DNA from: Coprobacillus cateniformis
GTDB taxonomy: Bacteria; Bacillota_I; Bacilli_A; Erysipelotrichales; Coprobacillaceae
Assembly: GCF_009767585.1 (NCBI RefSeq)
Contig: NZ_WSNW01000001.1
Coordinates: forward strand, 1-64,000
Length of the DNA stretch: 64,000 nt
Reading direction: 5' to 3'
Each line of letters starts with the position of its first letter. The first letter of the stretch is position 1. Positions 57,625 to 64,000 of the stretch are shown here, in pieces. A program made the translations under genes and the position numbers. The notes under the pieces were generated by a model. That model worked only from the letters and a program-made list of their open reading frames with translations. It searched no databases and was not told where the DNA came from.

Positions 57625-58123
57625 GGTCAACACCTCCAAATGTTTGAAGAGTATCTTCTAATTCATATTCTTCACAGAAATAAGCATCTACTGATGAATA
57701 AGTGTAACCAAGTGTAGATTCATCTAATAAATCTTTAAACATCTTTTTTTCATCATCAGTAGCATCACCATAACTAATAACCAGCAATTTCTTTTTTAAC
57801 TGACTAATCCCAAGATGACAAGTCTCTCCATCAACCATAGAATAGTAAGGTTCATGATTTACCACCAGACGTTCCAACATCTTTTTAAATGGCACATCAA
57901 AACATCCGTATTTAATTCTAGTAATATAAACAATCAATTGACAATCATTCATCCATTTAGAAATAATACTCATATCATCTTTAAAATAACATGCACCTTC
58001 ACATTTTAAACATTCAAGTCCGCCTGTACACGAAGAATAATTGATGTTGTTTAGATTGACAATGACTGAATTCTTAAACAACTGATTAGAAATATCTTTA
58101 TCTGTAACGACTAAATTTTTCAT
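57617..58123 (-). CDS. Flavodoxin-like protein with four-cysteine cluster
   Basis: A 168-residue protein of the NAD(P)H-dependent FMN reductase type. Near the N-terminus four cysteines (32, 38, 41, 45; C-x5-C-x2-C-x3-C) precede a DDM, resembling the iron-sulfur-flavoprotein arrangement; IVYITRIKYGCFDVPFKKMLER is the flavin-loop region. GAAGGGGA selects ATG 58123. Next to the ABC-F gene (53 bp) in the same orientation, so read-through from that induced unit is possible. Confidence 0.7.
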   Translation of the reverse strand: MKNLVVTDKDISNQLFKNSVIVNLNNINYSSCTGGLECLKCEGACYFKDDMSIISKWMNDCQLIVYITRIKYGCFDVPFKKMLERLVVNHEPYYSMVDGETCHLGISQLKKKLLVISYGDATDDEKKMFKDLLDESTLGYTYSSVDAYFCEEYELEDTLQTFGGVDHG

Positions 58124-58176
58124 ATACAATCCCCTTCTATTTCTCTTTCTTATTGTAAAGGTTACATATTCTTTTG

Positions 58177-59652
58177 TCAAATAAGTTCATCAAAATCAAT
58201 AATTTTGGTTGCGATTGTTTCTTGAAAAAAAGTATCATGTTCTACAAATAATAATGTCGGCTGATATTCTAATACCAGTTTTTCAATCTGCATTCTTGAA
58301 AAAATATCAATATAATTTAATGGTTCATCCCATATATAAAGATGAGCGGAAGTAGCTAAAGAAATAGCAATCATCATTTTCTTCTTCTGTCCCTCTGAGA
58401 GTTCTTCTAACCTTCTTTCAAAATGCCAACGTGCAAATCCAAGTTTTCTTAAAATTGTTTTGACCAGTGTTATATCAACTTGATATGAAAGAATAAATTC
58501 TTCCATATCTCCTATAATATGAGAACAGTCCTGAGGAACATAGGATATTTTCAAACGACTGCCTATCATATAATCACCTTGACTTTGAACGCCTTGATTC
58601 AATATAAATGAAATTACACTTGATTTACCACAGCCATTCTTCCCTTTGAGAAGAACTCGATCCTGATTCATAATCGTCAAACTTAAATCCTGAAACAGAA
58701 TTTTGTTTGCATAGAATAAAGACACATGTGAAAAAGAAATAAGAACTGGTTGAAAATAACGTTCAGGAAAGATTTTTAAGTCATCATATTCCTCAATATC
58801 CTTTAAAAGCTCTTTTTTATCTTCTATAGCCTTATTTCTACGCTTCTCTATATTCTTAGACCTTTTCATCATTTTTGCCGCCATATGCCCAACATGCCCC
58901 TTATCAGCGGCACCAATTTTAGACTTTTCTACCTGATCAGACCAATTCGCAGTTCTTCTACGAGATATCTCCATCTTTACAATATCTTTTTTTAGCTTAC
59001 TGTTTTGAGCTAATTCTCGTTCATCTTTCTTTTGCTTTTCAAAAAACCAAGTTGAAAAATTTCCATTCATAACTTCTATAGATGTAGGATTAATAGCAAT
59101 AATATGATCACAACACATATCAATAAAATGACGATCATGACTGACCAAAAGAAATCCTGTTTGTCGTTTCAAATAACGTGCAACAATTTCTCGAGAAGAT
59201 TGATCTAAATGATTAGTTGGTTCATCAATCAATAAGAAAGCATTATGTTTTAAAAACAATACAGCTAACAAAACCTTTGTCTGTTCACCTTTAGACAACG
59301 TCTCAAATGGTCGATAAAAAACATCATCACTATCAACTTCTAAAAAATTCAATTCTCTTTCTAATTCCCACTGTTGAAGATGAGCATCTATTTCATAACA
59401 AATATCAATAGTATATTGCTTAATATCCTCAATAGAATAAGGAAAATATTCACAATCCTCACTCTTAATAATCTCACCATGATATTCATATTCACCCCTT
59501 AACAGTTTTAAAAAAGTTGTTTTTCCTCTTGCATTTCTACCAATTAAAGCTGTCTTAAAAGACGAATCGAACACAAAAGAAACATCATCAAAAATATATT
59601 CATAACTTCCATCATAACAAAAACTTAAATTTTTCACTTGTATAAGTGCCAT
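58177..59652 (-). CDS. ABC-F ribosomal protection ATPase, Lsa type
   Basis: A 491-residue soluble tandem ATPase without membrane segments. First domain: GRNARGKTT Walker A, LSKGEQTKVLL signature, LLIDEPTNHLD; inter-domain linker (about 190-285, WSDQVEKSKIGAADKGHVGH then a coiled coil) that would reach the peptidyl-transferase centre; second domain: GKNGCGKSS, LSEGQKKKMM, IWDEPLNYID. Length and the GRNxRGKTT motif match Lsa proteins, which protect ribosomes against lincosamides, streptogramin A and pleuromutilins. AAGGAGG gives ATG 59652. Regulated by the attenuator upstream. Confidence 0.85.
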   Translation of the reverse strand: MALIQVKNLSFCYDGSYEYIFDDVSFVFDSSFKTALIGRNARGKTTFLKLLRGEYEYHGEIIKSEDCEYFPYSIEDIKQYTIDICYEIDAHLQQWELERELNFLEVDSDDVFYRPFETLSKGEQTKVLLAVLFLKHNAFLLIDEPTNHLDQSSREIVARYLKRQTGFLLVSHDRHFIDMCCDHIIAINPTSIEVMNGNFSTWFFEKQKKDERELAQNSKLKKDIVKMEISRRRTANWSDQVEKSKIGAADKGHVGHMAAKMMKRSKNIEKRRNKAIEDKKELLKDIEEYDDLKIFPERYFQPVLISFSHVSLFYANKILFQDLSLTIMNQDRVLLKGKNGCGKSSVISFILNQGVQSQGDYMIGSRLKISYVPQDCSHIIGDMEEFILSYQVDITLVKTILRKLGFARWHFERRLEELSEGQKKKMMIAISLATSAHLYIWDEPLNYIDIFSRMQIEKLVLEYQPTLLFVEHDTFFQETIATKIIDFDELI

Positions 59653-59669
59653 ATACATACCTCCTTTGT

Positions 59670-59703
59670 ATAAATAAAAGCGACAAGAAAATAGACTTGT
59701 CGC
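59670..59703 (-). terminator. Attenuator terminator of the ABC-F gene
   Basis: Minus strand GCGACAAG (59696-59703), 8-base loop, CTTGTCGC (59680-59687), then TTTTATTTAT, ending 18 bases before the ABC-F start. It is premature, so the gene is off unless it is prevented from folding. Confidence 0.85.
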
Positions 59704-59834
59704 ATAATAAAATATACATAATAAGTATATATCAATGAAAGGATGTCTATTTTCTTGCAGGCATAACAAAAAAGGTCACTTTTTTCTTCTTTATTATGCA
59801 TTTGTTTTAGCAAGAAAATGTATTCATCCTTTCA
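59683..59834 (-). promoter_or_regulatory. Mutually exclusive leader pairings (ribosome-mediated attenuator)
   Basis: Three segments: 1 (59810-59834, covers leader SD and ORF), 2 (59736-59758), 3 (59683-59696, 3' side of the terminator). Segments 1:2 pair as 9 + 10 bp with a small internal loop and leave the terminator free; 2:3 pair as 14 bp (one G.U) and destroy it. A separate stem (59761-59799) fills the 1-2 gap. A ribosome stalled on the leader ORF would mask segment 1 and favour 2:3. Confidence 0.82.
59807..59827 (-). CDS. Six-codon leader peptide ORF (MNTFSC)
   Basis: ATG AAT ACA TTT TCT TGC TAA on the minus strand, with GAGGTG five bases before the ATG. It lies wholly within segment 1 of the attenuator and about 18 bases after the predicted transcript start. 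Peptide length and place resemble stalling leaders of antibiotic-inducible ABC-F and erm genes. Confidence 0.75.
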   Translation of the reverse strand: MNTFSC

Positions 59835-59851
59835 CCTCATTTCACAACCTT

Positions 59852-59880
59852 ATTATACACCTATTTCAACCAAATTCAAA
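59852..59880 (-). promoter_or_regulatory. Promoter of the ABC-F leader
   Basis: Minus strand TTGAAT (59874-59879) or TTTGAA (59875-59880), 16-17 bp, perfect TATAAT (59852-59857). Confidence 0.75.
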
Positions 59881-59901
59881 CAAAAAGAGTCCATAAGGAC
59901 T

Positions 59902-60153
59902 CTACATAAATTTATCAATATCAGTTGGCACTTGATTGTTTTGAATGATATTAATAATCTTATTCATTTGTTCTGGTCGCACTTGTTTATTTGTCAATTT
60001 TGATATCTTATTGACAAAATCTTTAATATTGTCCTGGTTATTTAAATCTTTTGTTTGAAGATCATTTGCCAAAGACAGAATATCTGATTTAGAAACATGT
60101 GTTTTACTAGAAACCTTATCTAATAATTTATCTTGTTTATCCAATTTGATCAC
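59902..60153 (-). CDS. SpoVIF-like sporulation protein
   Basis: An 83-residue helical protein resembling stage VI sporulation protein F: SKSDILSLANDLQTKDLNNQ, a middle INKISKLTNKQV and a final IIQNNQV helix. In Bacillus the protein is needed for late coat assembly. Low-complexity helices make this a moderate call. It follows gpsA, at the spot yphE holds in Bacillus. Confidence 0.7.
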   Translation of the reverse strand: MIKLDKQDKLLDKVSSKTHVSKSDILSLANDLQTKDLNNQDNIKDFVNKISKLTNKQVRPEQMNKIINIIQNNQVPTDIDKFM

Positions 60154-60176
60154 CTAGGATAATATATGCAACTCTT

Positions 60177-61187
60177 TTATAATTGTTCAGACTTTAAATC
60201 TCTTGACATCAATTCAGCAACAGTTGCTTTAGGATCAGCATTCTCATAAAGAACACGATAGACAGCATCCACAATAGGCGTTTCAATACCATAACTGTGT
60301 TGTGAAACATCATCATGTATAACCTTACATGTTCTCACACCTTCGCATGTTTTCGTATTATGAGCCATAAAATCAATTGCCCGATTGCTTTCACCAATTT
60401 CGAGTCCAGCCTGATAATTGCGTGAATGAACAGATGAACATGTGACAATCAAATCCCCAATTCCCGTTAATCCAAAATATGTTTCACGTTGTCCGCCTTT
60501 CACAACACCATATAAACTCATTTCATGCAAACCTCTTGTTATTAATGCCGCCCTTGTATTATCACCATATCCTAAACCAGCAATAATACCAGAAGCAACA
60601 GCAATAACATTTTTATACGCTGCTCCATACTCAGCACCAATTTCGTCATTAGATGTGTATACTCTAAAATATTGATTAGAGAATAATTTTTGTACATCTT
60701 GGGCAGTTCCCTCATCTAAAGATACCGAACAAACAGCTGTCAATATTCTTTCAACCACCTCTTCAGCATGTGAAGGACCAATCAGTGAAACAACTGGATT
60801 GATTTCAGATTCAGTAAAAACATCTCTAATTGTCTCAGACATGCGCATATTGGTATTCATATCAAAACCTTTGGCAGCGTTAATAACTGTAATCTTTTCT
60901 TTTAATAAAGGTTTGACTTTAAGAAGTGTATCTTTAACAAATTGAGTAGGAATTGTTATTAAGATATAAGAAGCATCCTCCATTGTCTTTTCTAAAGACA
61001 AAGTAGCAACTATCCCTTTTTCCAATTGCACATCTTTAAAATATTTATAATTGCAGTGTCTAATATTAATATCATCAATTTCACTTTGGTCAATACCATA
61101 CATCATGATTTCATGACCATTATCATTAAGTACACGAGCAAGTCCAGTTGCCCAGCTTCCAGTTCCTAGAATGGCAATTTTACTCAT
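60177..61187 (-). CDS. gpsA: NAD(P)-dependent glycerol-3-phosphate dehydrogenase
   Basis: A 336-residue GpsA making sn-glycerol-3-phosphate for phospholipids. Rossmann GTGSWATGLARVL, IGPSHAEEV (catalytic neighbourhood), GAEYGAAYKNVIAVASG with active-site Lys, and LTGIGDLIVTCSS. The ATG at 61187 (MSKIAILG) follows AGAGGGA; a 20-codon upstream extension lies within der. One base separates it from der. Confidence 0.96.
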   Translation of the reverse strand: MSKIAILGTGSWATGLARVLNDNGHEIMMYGIDQSEIDDINIRHCNYKYFKDVQLEKGIVATLSLEKTMEDASYILITIPTQFVKDTLLKVKPLLKEKITVINAAKGFDMNTNMRMSETIRDVFTESEINPVVSLIGPSHAEEVVERILTAVCSVSLDEGTAQDVQKLFSNQYFRVYTSNDEIGAEYGAAYKNVIAVASGIIAGLGYGDNTRAALITRGLHEMSLYGVVKGGQRETYFGLTGIGDLIVTCSSVHSRNYQAGLEIGESNRAIDFMAHNTKTCEGVRTCKVIHDDVSQHSYGIETPIVDAVYRVLYENADPKATVAELMSRDLKSEQL

Positions 61188-61188
61188 T

Positions 61189-62496
61189 TTAATCCCTCTT
61201 TCTTGCAATAATATGAATAGGTGTACCTTCAAATCCAAAGGCTTCACGTAATCTGTTTTCTAAATAACGTTTATAACTAAAATGCAAATACATTGGGTCA
61301 TTCGTAAATAAGACAAATGTTGGTGGACAGACACTTACTTGATTCACATAATAAATTTTTAAACGTCCACCATTAAATGTTGTCGTTGGATTCATAGCTT
61401 GAGCATCAATCAAAACATCATTTAATACACTTGTTGTAACACGTTTTCGATTATTGGCATAAACTTCTTGAATCAATGGAAATAACAAATCAATACGTTT
61501 TTTTTCTTTTGCAGATGTAAATACAATTGGTGCATAATCTAAATACTTAAACTGTTCACGCAACTCTTTTTCCATCTTTTGCATTGTTTTGCCATCTTTT
61601 TGAACCAAATCCCATTTATTCACGACCAAAATAACACCACGTCCTGCTTCATGAGCATTTCCAGCAACATGCTTATCCTGTTCAACAACACCACGTTCAC
61701 CATCAATAACAACCAAAACAACATCACTTTTTTCCACTGCTGATAAGGCTCTTAATATAGAATACTTTTCAATATTCTCATATACTTTTCCTTTTTTACG
61801 CATTCCTGCTGTATCAATAACCCGATATTTCTGTCCATCTTTTTCAAATGCTGTATCAATAGCATCACGTGTCGTTCCTTCAATATCAGATACAATAACA
61901 CGTTCTTCTCCTAATAACGCATTGGTTAATGACGATTTTCCTACATTAGGTCTCCCAATTATTGAAAAACGAATTTCATCCTCTTCACGATGGTCTTCAC
62001 TCTCTGGCATAAGATGAATAATCTGGTCTAAGATATCACCAATCCCAATTCCATGACTCCCTGAAACAGCAATAGGATCACCAACACCTAAATTATAAAA
62101 ATCATAAATATTATCTTTATAGACCTGATCATCAATCTTATTGACAGCCAAGACAATTGGCTTTTTAGATTTTTGCAGCATTCTTGCAACAAAGGCATCT
62201 TCTCTTGTTATACCTTCACGACCATTCACAACAAATAAAATAACATCAGCTTCTTCAATTGCAATCTCAGCTTGCATTTTAATTTGTTCCGTGAATGAAG
62301 CATCTTCTAATTCTATACCTCCAGTATCTATGAGACGAAAATCACGTGTTAACCATGATGCATTCGCATAAATACGATCACGTGTCACACCTGGTATGTC
62401 TTCTACAATAGACACTCTTTCTCCAACAATACGATTGAATATCGTCGATTTACCAACATTTGCACGACCAACAATCGCTACAACTCCCTGAATCAT
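61189..62496 (-). CDS. der: Ribosome-assembly GTPase Der (EngA)
   Basis: A 435-residue tandem GTPase for 50S maturation. Domain 1: GRANVGKSTIFNR, DIPGVTRDRIY, DTGGIE, VNKID; domain 2: GRPNVGKSSLTNAL, EGTTRDAIDT, DTAGMRKKGK, VNKWD; C-terminal KH-like domain (about 355-435). GRAN instead of GRPN in the first P-loop is a minor variant. ATG 62496 (spacing 8 from AAGGAAG) is preferred to 62505. Confidence 0.96.
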   Translation of the reverse strand: MIQGVVAIVGRANVGKSTIFNRIVGERVSIVEDIPGVTRDRIYANASWLTRDFRLIDTGGIELEDASFTEQIKMQAEIAIEEADVILFVVNGREGITREDAFVARMLQKSKKPIVLAVNKIDDQVYKDNIYDFYNLGVGDPIAVSGSHGIGIGDILDQIIHLMPESEDHREEDEIRFSIIGRPNVGKSSLTNALLGEERVIVSDIEGTTRDAIDTAFEKDGQKYRVIDTAGMRKKGKVYENIEKYSILRALSAVEKSDVVLVVIDGERGVVEQDKHVAGNAHEAGRGVILVVNKWDLVQKDGKTMQKMEKELREQFKYLDYAPIVFTSAKEKKRIDLLFPLIQEVYANNRKRVTTSVLNDVLIDAQAMNPTTTFNGGRLKIYYVNQVSVCPPTFVLFTNDPMYLHFSYKRYLENRLREAFGFEGTPIHIIARKRD

Positions 62497-62517
62497 AACA
62501 TTCACTTCCTTTCTTTT

Positions 62518-63177
62518 TTATACTCTTTGAGCAACCAAATTCATCACATGAGCAACAACTTCATCTAAAGTCATATCTGAAGTATCAATCTCAATAGCAT
62601 CATCTGCCTTTTTAAGTGGTGAGATTTTTCTTGTCATATCCTGTTCATCACGCAACGCAATTTCAGCCTTGATTGCTTCTAAATCAGAAGCAATACCTCT
62701 TTCCATATTTTCCTTATGTCTGCGCATTGCCCGACATTCAATACTTGCAATTTGATATATTTTAAGTTCAGCATCCTTCAAAACTACAGTTCCAATATCT
62801 CTGCCATCTAAAATAACGCCTCCACCTTGAGCCATCTCCCGTTGTTTATCAACAAGAAACTCTCTAACTGCCTGATATTTAGAAACCAAACTTGCCCCCA
62901 TAGATACTTCATTTTCCCTAATCAATGATGTCACATCTTCTTGATTTAAATGAATCGTTCCATCTGGCAACATCCGAATATCAATATTTTTTAATAATGC
63001 ACTTACTCCAGTTTCATCATCAAAATTAACATGATTCTTTAATGCACAATAAGCAACACAGCGATACATTGCGCCAGTATCTATGTACGTATAATTTAAG
63101 TTTCTAGCAACCAACTTGGCAATTGTAGACTTACCTGCGGCTGCTGGTCCATCTATTGCAATTGAAATTTTCTTCAT
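62518..63177 (-). CDS. cmk: Cytidylate kinase
   Basis: A 219-residue CMP/dCMP kinase: P-loop AIDGPAAAGKSTIAK, YIDTGAMYRCVAY, GRDIGTVVLKDAELKI and RDEQDMTRKISPLKKADDAI. AAGGAGG gives ATG 63177, eight bases downstream; an ATG two codons earlier is too close to it. The der-cmk neighbourhood is as in Bacillus. A hairpin precedes its ribosome site. Confidence 0.96.
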   Translation of the reverse strand: MKKISIAIDGPAAAGKSTIAKLVARNLNYTYIDTGAMYRCVAYCALKNHVNFDDETGVSALLKNIDIRMLPDGTIHLNQEDVTSLIRENEVSMGASLVSKYQAVREFLVDKQREMAQGGGVILDGRDIGTVVLKDAELKIYQIASIECRAMRRHKENMERGIASDLEAIKAEIALRDEQDMTRKISPLKKADDAIEIDTSDMTLDEVVAHVMNLVAQRV

Positions 63178-63194
63178 ATTCATTTCCTCCTTAA

Positions 63195-63219
63195 AAAACT
63201 AAGGTTTCCCCTTAGTTTT
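63195..63219 (-). terminator. Hairpin between the 237-residue gene and cmk
   Basis: AAAACTAAGG (63210-63219 side) pairs with CCTTAGTTTT (63195-63204), 5-base loop, then TTTTTT followed at once by the cmk AAGGAGG. It includes the upstream stop codon. It could attenuate cmk or separate the genes. Confidence 0.75.
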
Positions 63220-63931
63220 AAAACAATAATTGTTTCACAATAAAGCCTGCCAAAACAATAAAGATAACAATAAATACAATTATTACATAATTCAAAATAG
63301 TAATAACTTTACTCTCTTCTTGTTCATCATCTTCATCATAAACAACCGCTTCTTCAGCAACTCTTTGACGTTGACGTTTTGGTTTTTCCTGAACAGGTGC
63401 TTTAAGCGTTTCTTCAACAACTGGTTTTGCTTTCTTTTTTTTCTTTTGATCCTTCATCAAATCTGCAATTGTGAGATCTTCTTCATATCTCTTGAGTTCT
63501 TCAGCATCCTCCTCAGGAGACATAGCTGCTAATTTTTCTAATAAGGACATCTTCTTCTGTGGTTCTTCCTTCACTACATGACCCTGTGAAAAGTCTTGTG
63601 TACGATATTCATGAGCAGGAATATAATCACTATCATCCTGTTTAATCTTGCTCAAGATATCTAAACGTGTATTATACTGTTCTTTTCCTACATTAACTTT
63701 AGCCTCATTCAACGCTGATTTTACATCTTCATTATCTTTATTTAACGTTTCATAAGATAATGGTTCCATTAAAGTATCATCCAATTTAGGTTTTTCAGCA
63801 CGGGGAATAAATGCTAAAAAATCATCATCGTCATCTGCTGATGTTGTGACAACACGACGGTCAATTGCTACTTCTTCTTTCATTTCTTCTCTTAAATCTT
63901 TATATTTATTGATTCTTGTTTGTTTTTCCAT
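63218..63931 (-). CDS. Charged, tail-anchored protein of unknown function
   Basis: A 237-residue protein, no known domain. The body (1-205) is highly charged, with acidic runs (TSADDDDDF; YDEDDEQEES), a Lys block (MKDQKKKKKAK) and low-complexity helices; a single C-terminal TM helix (about 213-234, NYVIIVFIVIFIVLAGFIV) places it as a tail-anchored or cytoplasm-facing membrane protein. It is upstream of cmk. I do not recognise the family; division or envelope roles are guesses. Confidence 0.65.
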   Translation of the reverse strand: MEKQTRINKYKDLREEMKEEVAIDRRVVTTSADDDDDFLAFIPRAEKPKLDDTLMEPLSYETLNKDNEDVKSALNEAKVNVGKEQYNTRLDILSKIKQDDSDYIPAHEYRTQDFSQGHVVKEEPQKKMSLLEKLAAMSPEEDAEELKRYEEDLTIADLMKDQKKKKKAKPVVEETLKAPVQEKPKRQRQRVAEEAVVYDEDDEQEESKVITILNYVIIVFIVIFIVLAGFIVKQLLF

Positions 63932-64000
63932 ATTTTATCACCTTCTCCATTATAACATAACTATAAAAATTATAAAATAATCTTTAAAAATAATTATAAT

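Noticed and set aside
59736..59834. MITE interpretation of the complementary segments upstream of the ABC-F gene
   Set aside because: Repeats align with a leader ORF, its SD and a terminator in a strict order, with a promoter upstream, which fits attenuation better.

Overview
The window is a low-GC Firmicutes chromosome segment. A 16S gene, Bacillus-like gene order and spore genes (cotE, spoVS, spoIVA, a spoVIF-like gene) point to a spore-forming gut Firmicute. My reading of the 16S suggests Erysipelotrichia, probably Coprobacillaceae; this is inference, because no database comparison was possible.

Layout. 1-12 kb: two tRNA-Leu genes, then housekeeping and accessory genes (pepV, a Nudix hydrolase, a lone TfoX C-terminal domain, a surface gene pair comprising a dockerin-bearing glucosaminidase and a membrane-anchored beta-sandwich protein, metA, dgt, free methionine-R-sulfoxide reductase, ptsI, nagB). 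12.2-17.3 kb: a complete 16S-23S-5S rRNA operon on the minus strand, with no spacer tRNA. 17.4-27.3 kb: an AraC regulator divergent from a nine-gene plus-strand cluster for beta-galactosyl-HexNAc (galacto-/lacto-N-biose) use: binding protein, two permeases, a 55-residue membrane protein, an MsmK-type ATPase, a GH112 phosphorylase, a sugar nucleotidyltransferase and an N-acetylhexosamine kinase. 27.3-29.9 kb: dtd, rarA and an HTH protein with decapeptide repeats.

30-47 kb, read on the minus strand, runs rodZ-like, pgsA, cinA C-domain, recA, rny, ymdB, spoVS, a small unknown gene, miaB, ricA/ylbF-like, guaB, araC-like, cotE, mutS, mutL, a yvlD-like gene, miaA. This is the Bacillus subtilis order with guaB and araC inserted. 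47-56 kb carries rnpB, gpsB, recU-pbp1A, ypmB-dnaD-nth, a zinc peptidase, hup and spoIVA. 60-64 kb carries a spoVIF-like gene, gpsA, der, cmk and an unknown membrane protein. Between spoIVA and the spoVIF-like gene sits an accessory block (56.1-59.9 kb): a VOC protein with an HTH-like tail, a DUF1801-like protein, two flavodoxin-like proteins and an Lsa-type ABC-F ATPase.

The strongest regulatory signal is the leader of the ABC-F gene (59670-59880): promoter, six-codon leader ORF, and mutually exclusive 1:2 / 2:3 pairings before an intrinsic terminator. This reads as a ribosome-stalling, antibiotic-responsive attenuator. A second window-wide pattern is that many intrinsic terminators contain the stop codon of the gene they end, as expected where RNA polymerase outruns the ribosome. 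Others worth following are the GH112 cluster variant, a Tritrichomonas-type IMP dehydrogenase, the dockerin gene pair and the decapeptide-repeat regulator. No CRISPR array, IS element or prophage was seen.
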